From assembly GCA_029721435.1 (NCBI GenBank), contig CM056577.1, forward strand, positions 30,596,719 through 30,660,718: a stretch of 64,000 nt of DNA. Reading direction: 5' to 3'. The position numbers and the translations under genes are program-made. The notes beneath the pieces were generated by a model. The model was not told the origin of the DNA, did not search any database, and worked only from the letters and a program-made list of their open reading frames with translations. Positions 1 to 10,089 of the stretch are shown piece after piece. Every line of letters starts with the position of its first letter. Position 1 is the first letter of the stretch. This stretch comes from Gymnothorax reevesii (taxonomy: Eukaryota > Chordata > Actinopteri > Anguilliformes > Muraenidae).

Positions 1-1160
1 CTTTTAAAAATTAGTCAGATGGATTGAACAGATTCACGCTTTATTTCCACACCAGAGATAAAATAGTGCGTGAGCGAATCAATTCCATGACCATTGACGG
101 TGTGAATAAATTATCGCATGCACGATCAAGACTGTCCAACTCGAAATACTCCATGTCCAGCAGCCAGCAAAAAGTTAAAGTATTGATATGAGAACACATT
201 TTTAACAAAAAAAAGAATAAAATATATCACCAACAAACGGAACATCCAAGAAAGATGACCTGCAAATAAATAAATCGCAGTGTTCATCGGATGTTCTGTT
301 GTTAAAATGTTTCTTTTTATTTTTTATTTCGTTATCAATCTGTTCTAATCGTCCTCTTTCTTTTTTTGGTCAGACATGGTGCATTGTACATTGTCCATGT
401 CGACTCACTTTATTGAGCAGAGCTTAAACAGAAACATTGATTGAAATTCTCGGTACGCATCTTGAAGAACTGAGCCCTCTTATCAAAATATTCACGTTTA
501 ATATCTAAAAGAGTCAGTAGATTTGAAGAAATTAAAAACAATAATTGACTGTCAGACACGGAGATATATTAAAACCCTGTCAGACTTTCGGACACGAGAC
601 ACTGCGTTCAAAGATATCTGTCGTGCGAAAAATTTGTTTCGCGTCCAGTGTGCAAGCAGCTCAATACTCTACTATAATTGTCACTTAGGTCGTTTTTAGT
701 GGGGGAAAGGAATACAACCTGATTGCTATGATGTCGTACTGAGTTAAGATCACATATTGAAAATAAATGTGTAACGTATTTTGCATTGTTGTCCGTGCAT
801 GTTAATCTCAACATTTTAAGCAGCAACAGGGTGTAATAATAGGAACACGTATCCATTGTTTCTCCTTCCATTGAGCAACCGTCGTATTTCATTCTAACTT
901 CATAATTTTGAATGATTTGACGTAGTTTCGTTTTGAAATTCCATTCAAGTTCGCTAATGGTAATAATTCGCGAATGCCCTAGCTAGCCAGCTAACTCATA
1001 TTCGTAATGCTTGATATAGACGTAAGCGGTGCAGAAAACATGCCTGAAGCAGCAAAGTAAAATGCAACATTAACGCATCATGCAGGTATAGGACAGAGGC
1101 TTCTATATTCCAACACATTAAAGGTGAGGAGAGGAGCTCATTTGATTGGTGAAGATTTGA
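1..1160. other. Unassigned AT-rich sequence
   Basis: No coding region, repeat array or transposon terminus was recognised here. The short open frames are what chance would give in AT-rich DNA and carry no familiar motif. Confidence 0.5.
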
Positions 1161-1345
1161 CTCGGCTGTGTTATACCCAAACACGCATTCTTTGCCACTT
1201 GCGCAGGAAGGCGGGAAAGAGGCGGGACAGAGGAGTACTTGCACCAGGCTACGCCGGGCACAAAATTGCAACATACGCCTGGACACACCTCGTTGACGTG
1301 GTGCACCCCCCATTCACCGTGCCTGTGCCTGGTCTACGAATTTAG
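1160..1345. repeat. Possible DNA-transposon fragment
   Basis: A GC-richer block stands out from its AT-rich surroundings, with words such as caccaggctacgccgggcac and cgcctggacacacctcg. Its style resembles the interior of the Harbinger-like element at 13283-14803, which also has acgcccacaggcacacctcc. No termini or target duplication are visible, so this is only a tentative repeat fragment. It directly abuts the Gypsy coding remnant. Confidence 0.25.
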
Positions 1346-1350
1346 AGCCC

Positions 1351-2393
1351 TTGGTCTCTGAGCCTGTTACTGTTGGTGTTAGGTCTTCTCTTCCTTTCAA
1401 AGGTGTTCATTTGCTTTTTGATAATGATCTTGCTGGGGATAAGGTTGTGCCCCACCCTGTTGTAACTGACACTCGTTTGATTGATCAAGAATCTGTATCT
1501 TTTGAGGAGGAAATTAGAGACCTCTATCCTTCATGTGCAGTTACTTGTTCTATGGCCATAAAAGCTATTCAAGATGATGCTGACCTGGACTTCAACCTTG
1601 CTGATACCTTCATTGGGCAGTCTTTTCATAAGGACCCTTCCAGTCCTGAGATGTCTGGGAAATCTTCAGACTTGTCCTTGTTAGGTCATTCTAATGACAT
1701 TCTTTCTCAGAAACAACTTATTCAGGAGCAACAACAAGCTTGTGATCTAGCGTATCTTCTTCCACAGGCTGCAAGTGAACAAGAGGCTAATCAAGTTCCT
1801 GTCTGTTTTTACAATAAAAATGGTGTGCTTATGAGAAAGTGGCATCCACCTGCTGTTTCTGAAGATGAAGAGTGGATGATCACCCTTCAAATTGTTCTTC
1901 CAAAGTCTTATCATCAAGAAACTCTTAGTCTGGCCCATGACAATCCTATGTCAGGTCATTTGGGTAACAAGAAGACCCTTCAAAATATCAGGAATAATTT
2001 CTTCTGGCCTTCTGAGGTCTGATGTGCAGGAGTAGTGCAAATCCTGTTATACTTGTCAAATGGTTGGGAAGCCAAACCATAATATTCTAAAGGCTTGACT
2101 TAAGCCCATTCCCGCTTTTGAAGAACCTCTCAGTTGGATCATCGTTGACTGTGTTGGACCATTGCTGAAGACTAGATCTGGTTGTGAGTACCTACTGACT
2201 ATCATATTTGCTTCCACCCGGTTTCCTGAGGCAATATCACTTCATAACATTACGGCGAAGACTATCATCAAGGCTCTTATCAAGTTTTTATATTCAGTCT
2301 GATCAAGGGTCAAATTTCATTTCTGGCATATTTCAACAAGTTATGCATGAGCTTGGTGTTAAACAATACAGGTCATCAGCTTCTTTGTTGTGA
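1351..2393 (+). pseudogene. Ty3/Gypsy pol remnant: protease end, linker, integrase
   Basis: This is a broken pol segment of a Ty3/Gypsy LTR retrotransposon. The first 224 codons are open. Near residues 8-40 lies a stretch with FDNDLAGDKVVPHPV, which resembles the region after an aspartic protease. Near residues 175-223 lies the H2C2 zinc-binding region of an integrase (LAHDNPMSGHLGNKKT, ending NNFFWP). After a frame break at about 2022, the integrase core continues in other frames. It shows the first catalytic Asp in IIVDCVGPLLKTRSG, then TRFPEAIS, and after a small deletion the second Asp in QSDQGSNFISGIFQQVM. The third catalytic residue is lost because the copy ends at about 2393, against an antisense CR1 piece. 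No LTRs are seen. No reverse transcriptase lies between the protease-like part and the integrase. Several stops and at least two frame changes make it non-functional. Confidence 0.85.
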
Positions 2394-2424
2394 TTTTCAA
2401 GTCATAACAATATAGGTTCTTTCC

Positions 2425-2990
2425 GTGTGGGTAACCTGCTCTTTGACTTTCCTTTTTCTGCTACAGTCCTGAAAGAAGCGCTTAGGATTAGTTTTTGCCC
2501 CCTCTGCAATTGACCTTTCATTCAGTCTCCTAGCATTCCTCAGCTCCTTTTTGACCACAGCCCACATTTTACAGTGTTTGGCCTTAGTATTCTTATTGTT
2601 ATCCTTTATGTACATCTTATAAAGATTCCTATTTTCTCTCAAACTCCGAGGAATAGATGTGGTCATCCACTGAGGATTCTGCTTTTTCTTCTTACTTTTG
2701 GTCGCCTTTGGTATGAATTTACATTGTGAATCAAGTAAAACCTCCTTAAATCTTTCCCACATCTCATTTACGGACTCACAGTCCAGGAGTGTCTCCCATT
2801 TTATTTTGCTTAAAAATGAGCGCAACCTGTCAAAATTTGCTTGCCTAAAATTGAAAATTTTGGTTTTCAAAGACACCTTTTTAACTTCCCATGAGACACC
2901 AAAATGAACGGTAGAGTGATCACTTGTCCCAAGTGGCTCCAGTACCTCAACATTACTAATTCTATCAGGGTCATTACAGAGAACGAAAAA
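2425..2990 (-). pseudogene. CR1 LINE fragment (copy B), endonuclease-RT linker
   Basis: The minus strand encodes the segment between the endonuclease and reverse transcriptase domains of a CR1-group LINE. The reading contains NFRQANFDRLRSFL, KIKWETLLDCESVNEMWERF, KNQNPQWM-like and TNPKRFFQDCSRKRKVKEQV motifs. The same segment occurs in the larger copies at 14804-16923 and 42651-44956, so the family assignment rests on internal comparison as well as on recognition. The copy is truncated on both sides: the endonuclease core and the RT are absent. The junction with the Gypsy remnant lies around 2395-2425. It is dead on arrival or heavily eroded. Confidence 0.85.
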
Positions 2991-5045
2991 TAAATCTCGT
3001 TGCTCCGTTCCTCAGGTAGACAACATAAAAGGAAGACAAGGTGGTGGTGAAACCCCCCTCGCTCTTTAAAACCTCTTTTCCAAGTGAATTTGATCAATGA
3101 CAGTTCCAGGCATGGCAGCTGTGTGGCAAATGGTGAGAGGAAACCTCATAGGTCAATCATGTCACAAATTCAGGAGTAAAATACTTTGGTAAAAGACAGT
3201 CTCGACGTACCTTATCTGAAGTTATGGACGGAGGAAACCTAAAATTATTTGGCCAGAGTCATTTAACGGATTATAATCTCTGTATTGAGGGTGACTACAT
3301 AATGTAGCTGCCGGCCCAGCAAGCTGGGATTAAGCTCTGAAAGGCCGTTGTCTGACTGATTGAACTCAGAGGACCAGTGCATTCAGCAAAAGGGTAGAAC
3401 TGAACGTGCTACCAAATTCTAATTCTGTGAAGCGGTCGTTTGCTTGTTTATCCTTGGCAAATATGTTCGACTGGTTTACTTTTACATGTCTACCATAGTG
3501 CCTGTAAGCTAACCTGAAAAAGGCGTTTCTAAAAAGGAAATGATTCAAGTCTAGGTTTTTGTAAACATCTGGGTGGGATGGTTTGCGTCATCTGATTTAT
3601 TTTCTTTGTTACAGAAATTGGACTCATCATTTCCTACGTACCCTCAAGCAGAGCGAGATGTCCAGGGCTGAAGCCTCTTAAAGGAAGTAAGTGGCAAATG
3701 CTGCCTCATGATTTGATATTAATGTCAGGGATTTCCTGTTTCTGGAGTAGGAGAACAGCTCTGGACAATGCTTTTAATCCAGCAGTCAAAAATAAACTCA
3801 GTCTCGATTAGAGAACAGTGCAGGCACTGCACTGAGAGTGGAGTACACAAATGAAGCCTGGGCCATTGCTGCTGATTCAATGAAGTACATAACCTCTCTC
3901 ACAGTAAGACTGCTGGCTGAAGTTAATAAGGTCACATTATCCCATTCAACTCTATTAGCTCTGGTATTGCAGTAACTTTAACCCTCATATGTATGGGTGC
4001 TTTGCTAAACGGTCCAAACATACAGTGACTTCAAGAAATATAAAAGTTTTGAAACCCAAATTTTGATAAGAAGAGATAAGGCTGAGGTTTAACAAGGAGT
4101 TGAGGACCTGGTATAAAACACAACGAAGGAATTAGAGCAGATGCATGTACACATCAGTTTGCTAAAGTGGTAAAATGCTATTCACCTTGGTATGATTCTG
4201 AAAGGCTTCATTTAGTTATTGTGAGATCAACCTAAAATAAGCAGATGAATATTCTTGTTCCATTTTTGAAACCGTCCAGCTCTTATGTGCATTAAATCTG
4301 AATATGCCTTAATGGTGTGATTTCCTCTTTTCTACAGCTGGTAGTGGCAGAGACCAGGCCACTTAAAAACCGATAAATACATTCATGAGTAACTGAGCTT
4401 CTCCCATGGCCAAAGAATCAGAAGACATAATGTGAAGCGAAAGGAGTTTGACCAGGAGCAGATAAACCTGGAAGCAGGGAAAACAAACCCACTAGAATAA
4501 GTTGTACATTATGAAGCAGCAGATGTGTTTTGCATTCTTCCACTTCAATTGCACTTATTTAGCAACCTCAGCAATTTCAATAATCTGGGGGAGAAACTTG
4601 TTCATGTGTTTGCATGATGAAGTAATCGAGCTACTTGGTAGGAAAGCCATACGTCTGCTCATTGGGTTTCCCCTTAACCGGAATACTGAAACCTGGTTAT
4701 TCCTTTAAATGGCATTAACGAAACCTGGTAACTATTAATAACAAGCACGTGTGAATGCCATCATTGTGGCTTCAAAAGGATTATGAAAATTTGAGTCTTT
4801 GTGCTGAGTTATCACTTACACAATAGTGCTGTATCATGACTGCAACGAGCGGAAACATTTTGGTGATAAAAACAGAATCACCAGTCAAATTTTAAAATAA
4901 TAGACCTGACAAAATGGACAGTTTGTTGATATGTGATGATATAAGTTGAACACAAATCACAGTCCACTCTGAAAGGTTATTTTATTCCATGCCAACATTA
5001 CTTTTTGATTTATGATGGTTCCTTTCTTGAGTTTTCTATGTCTAC
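2990..5045. other. Unassigned intergenic or intronic sequence
   Basis: I see no transposon termini, tandem repeats or convincing coding potential over these two kilobases. Short open frames (for example 4502-4708) lack known motifs. Confidence 0.5.
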
Positions 5046-5048
5046 TGA

Positions 5049-5357
5049 GACTTCTATTTGTACATTCGTGTTAGTAACAGTGGAGCTATTCCGACCTGCC
5101 CTGTCAGGCCCCAAGACAAAGCCCTCAGCTACCTCGAGAACAGGTGTGACCATTACAGCACCGATGATGAAAGAATCTCAACGGACCAATCACCGCATGG
5201 AATTCATTCTCACATTCTGGGTCACAGAATGTTTCAAAACATGGATGATGCTTCAGCTATGCTTAACTCTGAGGGCTCTTACAGATATTCACTCCGGGGC
5301 AGAAATGTGCCCATGAGGTTTTTCCATAATTGTACTCGCCTGGTGCGGATTGCGTAA
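5049..5357 (+). other. Open frame of unknown significance, with downstream AATAAA
   Basis: An open frame of about 102 codons has no early ATG. It follows a pyrimidine-rich tract ending in gtaacag that could be a splice acceptor. About 20 bases after its TAA there is an AATAAA hexamer (ttacaataaaataatc). The peptide (for example LENRCDHYSTDDERISTDQ) matches no family I recognise. A second frame over the same bases is open for a similar length, which weakens the coding case. It could be a 3'-terminal exon, a pseudogene piece or chance. Confidence 0.15.
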
Positions 5358-5359
5358 TG

Positions 5360-6083
5360 ATCCCACATCTTATTACAATAAAATAATCATTAAAAAAACA
5401 CCCACCGCCACTGAAAACTGAAATGTGAAGGATGCTAAATTTAATTTATTCATTTTTTTTGTTTGTTTGTTTTTTTTTGTTGCCATGGGGCCTTTGTGGC
5501 TTTACTATTTCATGAGGGCGGGGGGAGGGGGGTTGCGGGGAGCGAGTGGCTCGTATGCTGCAAAAAAAAAGGCCCCAGCTCTTCCTGCGCTCAGGTTTAG
5601 CTGTGACTGTCTTGAGGTCACTTGGCAACACCAGGCGGACATTTCTAGCAATTATTATTGGCTTGCAGATTGTGGCTTGGGCTGAAATAAACTTTACTCG
5701 CACCATGCTAATTTTACACTTTGACACAACAGTGTTTAAAATAGAGCAATCTTTCCCGCTTATCGCATACAGTTAGTGTGTGCGCTGCAGCTGGGTGTCA
5801 ATGACTAATGCTCAGATCTACAGGGCAAGGAGGGCAGGCTGAGAGCTCTCAACGATTACGGTGAATGAGTGCTACCGTTTCTTGAACGTTCTACCCCAGC
5901 AGGTGATTGGCAGTTTACACAGTGAAATGTTCAGAGTTGATCCTACTCTGGTTAGAGGAAATTAGAATTTGTCTATGAAAGCATTAATGTAACTCAAAAC
6001 ATTTTACTTCGCCCAAGCTTTTTTGAGATACATCCACAGTAAGCGGTGATTGATAGAGCATCGTCATAGTTTCTGGATCACGT
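5360..6083. other. Unassigned sequence with a G-rich tract
   Basis: There is a T-rich stretch at 5450-5480 and a G-rich tract at 5518-5545. No gene or transposon is recognised. Confidence 0.45.
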
Positions 6084-6272
6084 GTCAAACTAGTGCCATG
6101 GATGGACAAGAGGCTGCAGGTTTTCATTCCACCCAAAACCTCCACCTGGTGATTACACTGATTACCTCACGTTCGAGCTGAGAGAAGGGACTAATCAGTG
6201 AAGTCACCTGCTGGAGTTTTTGGGTGGAATGAAAACCTGCAGCCTCTTGGCCCTCCATGGCACCAGTGTGAC
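6084..6272. mobile_element. Palindromic MITE (long terminal inverted repeats)
   Basis: The two ends are inverted copies of each other. The left arm runs tgccatggatggacaagagg then ctgcaggttttcattccacc. The right arm reads the same on the opposite strand, with a few substitutions. The pairing continues inward through the cacctggtgattacactgat region, so nearly the whole 189 bp can fold into one hairpin. No clear target duplication is seen, so the superfamily (hAT-like or other) is undecided. It has no coding capacity. Confidence 0.75.
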
Positions 6273-6429
6273 AGCCCTGTTAAGATTGTGCGTAGCAACT
6301 TGCATTCTGCGAGTCATCATCAAAGTTTCTGGTTAATTATAGAAATCTGTCTTTCTGTATAGTTGTAGACCTACTGTGGAAGAGATTTTGAGCACTGTGA
6401 CACAGCTACTCTATATGAATGATCAGGAG

Positions 6430-6660
6430 TGCGTGCTTATATTGTCACAACCTGCCTGTTTGCCGAATTGGTTCTTCCCCTGTTCCAGCAGGCCATAGGA
6501 CCCTTCACCCCGGACTTTTCCTCCCAAATTTTCAGTTCTCCAGGAATATTCATCCCCGGGTTCTTCATCCCCGTAGACTTTTTCTCCCCATGAAGTTTTC
6601 ATCCCCAGACCCTTCATCCCTGGATTATTCACACCCAACAGTGCTTTGCCCTCTTCCTGC
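6430..6660. repeat. Degenerate pyrimidine-rich repeat block
   Basis: Loose repeats of a ttcatcccc-type word recur every 15-30 bases (around 6540-6640), giving open frames on both strands without protein character. The block runs straight into the telomere-like tract. Confidence 0.45.
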
Positions 6661-6673
6661 ATTAAAAACCTAT

Positions 6674-6702
6674 CCCTAACCCTAACTCTAACCCTAACCC
6701 TT
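6674..6702. repeat. Interstitial telomere-like tract (CCCTAA)n
   Basis: Four consecutive hexamers (three CCCTAA and one CTCTAA) plus a partial fifth match the vertebrate telomere repeat, C-rich strand on plus. It is short and internal, so it is an interstitial site rather than a chromosome end. Confidence 0.8.
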
Positions 6703-6709
6703 ATATCAT

Positions 6710-8505
6710 GGTGATCTGTCCGTCATCCATCCATCAGTCAACAATGGTGGAACGTTTCTTTATCATTAGGGAATGAAAAATATGGGGATGAAGAAACCTG
6801 TAACGCTGTTCAGTGATGGATTGTATCTTTATGCCCTTAGTGATCAGCTGTAACCACTGACGGTGTTGTGCATTTCAGCTGCTGGTTTTGTTTCAATGGA
6901 GCTGGATCCTCTAACTAGACCAGGGGACTCTAACCTCTTGCCCTAAATTCTAGTTCCCCTCCCTGGTCTCTCTTCCAGGCAACAAAATTATTAGTGACCA
7001 GACTTACAGCAGGTACAGCAGGTTCTTCCTCCATCCAGTTTGTAATCCTTATCGGAGCAGAAAACTGGGTTTTGTTTCTGCAACTACCGGCACACAAAAT
7101 CAAATGCCGGTTGAAACTCCTCAATCGAGATCCATTCCCATTTTCCTGAGCTTCCAGTAGCGGCAAGCATCAGGATCAAAGGAGCTGCGTTTCCATAACG
7201 GTGAAACATTTCCTCGAAGTTGTTAACTTACATGTAAAATTGCAGCCAAGCAAAGGAGCCCAAAGAACCAGTTTCCCTGACAGAAAAAGAGCAGTGTGAG
7301 TAACCGTAGCCTGGGGAGAGAGTTTGAATTCAACAGTGACAATGACACCCCAGGGCAGGGGCAATCAGCCCAATTCCTGGGAATATATCACCCTTCAGTT
7401 TTTCATTTGAATTTAAAATTTGCACAGCTTAATATTTAGCGGCTCCAGGTGGTCTGGTTGTCGAATGAGCTGAGCTTTTTTAGGGTTGGAGTGAAGTCCT
7501 TCAGGGCGGTCGATCTTCAGAAACACTTTCCATTTTCTCCTTTCTCAAGGAAAGATGTCTAATGTACAGAAAAGGCCTTTGTCTTTTCTCTCGACCGACA
7601 TCAAAACAAACCTAAAACACTTTTCTTTTCCAGGGAAACCTATTATCCTCAGACATGTCTCCGAATGTTCTCTGGAAACTTTTGCACAACGGAAACATTT
7701 TCTTGCTCACACACACCCAAAAAGCTTTAAAATGAGAGTGATGTTCTTTTCTCGTGTGCCTGTGAGCTTAGAGGCTCAAAGGGTCATAAATTAGTAACAG
7801 GTATTTGGCAGCTACTTTGAAATCCAGATGATTAAAAACTGAGTCACATTTGCTTCTCATGAAAACTCAGGTGAAATATGTGACCCAGGCGCTTTACAGT
7901 AAAAATATGCAAACGTGTGAATCGTATGAGTGCTGCCTCACTCAGGGATGATGCCTTTATTTTGTGTCACCAATGTTAGAATTTTTAAAAAATGTTTTTG
8001 AAAGAGGAAGAGCTCACTCTTTTGGTCTCATGGTATAATGGTTTAATCAGAGGCAGTTTTATTTTCTATTGGGTGTTATTGTTTGAAAGAGAAATGGAAA
8101 TGCCTCATGCTAAAAGTGCTTTAGTACACATTTTCACACACCGTGAGGCAAGGATGGGACAATATCTTGAATAGTGCCCTAAGTCCGTGCTTCAATTTTG
8201 TCAAAATGGAAATTTTGCAACTGAAGTATTTTTTACGCCGGGGTCTTCAATTTGCCTAAATCTATGAAAATATCTGGGTCAGGAGTAAATGTTGTCATAT
8301 GAAGGATGGGCTCATTATTCTGTGTAACCGGTGGCAGTTCTTTAAGGGAAGCATTCATTTTACAGTCTCATGCAAAGATAGCTGGGAGCCGAAGGGTGAC
8401 TTTACTGACCTGACAGCACCTCACTTTCACACAAAGGCACCGGGATGCCATCTCAATGAGTCACATTGAAAGAAGCACAGTTACATATCACTGCTCTGTA
8501 ATGAC

Positions 8506-8508
<3 letters not shown>
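6710..8508. other. Unassigned sequence
   Basis: No recognisable gene or repeat apart from ordinary low-complexity words. The open frames at 6930-7166, 7555-7794 and 7992-8174 lack domain motifs and are treated as chance. Confidence 0.45.

Positions 8509-8540
<32 letters not shown>
8509..8540. repeat. (GA)n microsatellite
   Basis: Sixteen uninterrupted GA dinucleotides. Confidence 0.95.
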
Positions 8541-8543
<3 letters not shown>

Positions 8544-8756
8544 TACGGCAGCCAACGGCTTGTTTTGCCGGGTTTATCACTTTGAATGCGAGGGTGTGTA
8601 TGAGAGTGTGAATGTATGTGTGTTTGGAGCATGTGTATTTGTACTACACGTGTACAGTCAGCTCAATCAATATTAAGACTTTGAAAACCTTTTTGATATA
8701 TTAGCTGTTGACCGTGGAATGTTGGAGTTGAAATAATATGAGGAACAAGTGCCCAC

Positions 8757-8958
8757 AGTGCACACTGCTATAAATTGACTGAATTTAACAGTTAAATTAA
8801 TGGATTGTCTCTTTGTGATTTTAACTCTAAGTAGAGTCCTGCATGCATTTAATTGTGGTTTACAGTTAACATAAACAGAATGTCTGTTTTTAACTGATTG
8901 TAAAACTACAGTTGAAATAACTGGCAAAAAAAGGTGCCACTTTATAACAGTGCAGGCA
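8757..8958. mobile_element. Eroded TA-type MITE, relative of 9382-9540
   Basis: The right end (gaaataactggcaaaaaaag, then gtgccactttataacagtg) closely matches the right end of the element at 9382-9540. The centre also matches (agagtcctgcatgcatttaa against ggagtcctgcgcatttaaat). The left end is diverged (cacactgctataaa). Boundaries are approximate. It is non-coding. Confidence 0.6.
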
Positions 8959-9381
8959 TTTTGCCTCCAGTTGGGTGGGCAGTGTAAATGACAGTACACA
9001 CCAGCAATAATGTAGAAAGTGAAGACTGCTGTAGTACAGGCCTGGCAGAGCATCTCCAGGGAAAATACCCAGTGTCTTCTGATGTCTGTGAGTTCCAGAC
9101 CGCAGACAGTCATTGACTGCAATGGGCTTGAAGCAGAGTATTAAAAATGACAGTATAATTGATGATTATGTCAGGCTGTCCCAAAACGTTTGAGGCCCTA
9201 AAACTGAGGGGGGCTGTGTGTACAATGGGTGGAATTACTGCATGATTTTGACAATATTCCTGACAAAAGTCTGCACTTCAAGTGCATCTTGATTGTCCTT
9301 TTCCAAATCCCCTGTGGCTAATATTTTTTTGTAAAATTAGCTCAGTGCAGGCCACGGTCTGAAAACAAATGATAATTGCTA

Positions 9382-9540
9382 CACTGTTATAACCTTGCAC
9401 CTTTTTTTCCAGTTATTTTAACTGGAAGTGGAGTCCTGCGCATTTAAATGTGGTTAACATACACTGAACCTCTGCTGTAATTCTTATTTCAAAATTACAG
9501 TTAAAATAACTGGCAAAAAAGGTGCAAATTTAAGACAGTG
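9382..9540. mobile_element. TA-flanked MITE, 159 bp
   Basis: Terminal inverted repeats of about 45 bp are visible. The left end begins cactgttataaccttgcacc and runs into ttccagttattttaact. The right end is its reverse complement with few changes and stops at cagtg. A TA dinucleotide flanks each end (9380-9381 and 9541-9542), the Tc1/mariner target duplication. It has no coding capacity, so it would be a non-autonomous Tc1/mariner passenger. Confidence 0.75.
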
Positions 9541-9689
9541 TAGAAATGTCTGCCTGGTGTTGCCTCATGACCTCAGGAAAGTCACAGCTAAACCTGAGCA
9601 CAGTAAGAGCTGGAGTCATTATTTATACTGAAGTGTGGAGGTCTGTCGGAATATTTATAGATTAACTACACATGCAAACATATGGGTCT

Positions 9690-9725
9690 GTGTGTAAATG
9701 TGTTTATGTGCACGTGTCTGTGTGT

Positions 9726-9763
<38 letters not shown>

Positions 9764-9885
9764 ACGTGCGGGCACGTGTGCACGTGTTTATCTGCGTGTG
9801 TGAGTAGGTGCACGTATGTTTGTGAGTGTGAGCATGTGTGTCTGTCCGCATGCGTGCGTGTTCATGTGTGTGTCTGTGTGAACAT
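9690..9885. repeat. (TG)n microsatellite with impure flanks
   Basis: A pure TG core spans about 9719-9762. It is followed by about 120 bp of alternating purine-pyrimidine sequence (gtgcacgtgcgggcacgtgt and similar), a candidate for Z-DNA. Open frames of Cys/Val or His/Thr across it are artefacts. Confidence 0.95.
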
Positions 9886-10089
9886 ATGTAGCAGGTGCAT
9901 TGAGGTCCGCATCGAATCTGACATTGACATGATCTTCAAAGTTTTAAGACCGTCATGATTTACTCAGCATAAATGTACATACACACAGTTCACTAAAATA
10001 CATGTGGAGAGTCTGCATTATAATTAAAGTCTATTCACAGTTAACAAAGATCGTCTCACTTTCCAAATTTTTTACACCTCGCTGTATGT

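Noticed and set aside
1351..2393. Endogenous retrovirus
   Set aside because: The integrase and linker motifs are of Ty3/Gypsy retrotransposon type; no envelope gene or LTR is associated with the fragment.
8673..9122. 149-codon minus-strand frame
   Set aside because: It runs straight across an eroded MITE (8757-8958) and has no family resemblance.
9666..9958. Cys/Val and His/Thr open frames
   Set aside because: Translation of a (TG)n microsatellite; the same applies to 18421-18636, 35016-35276 and 38413-38769.
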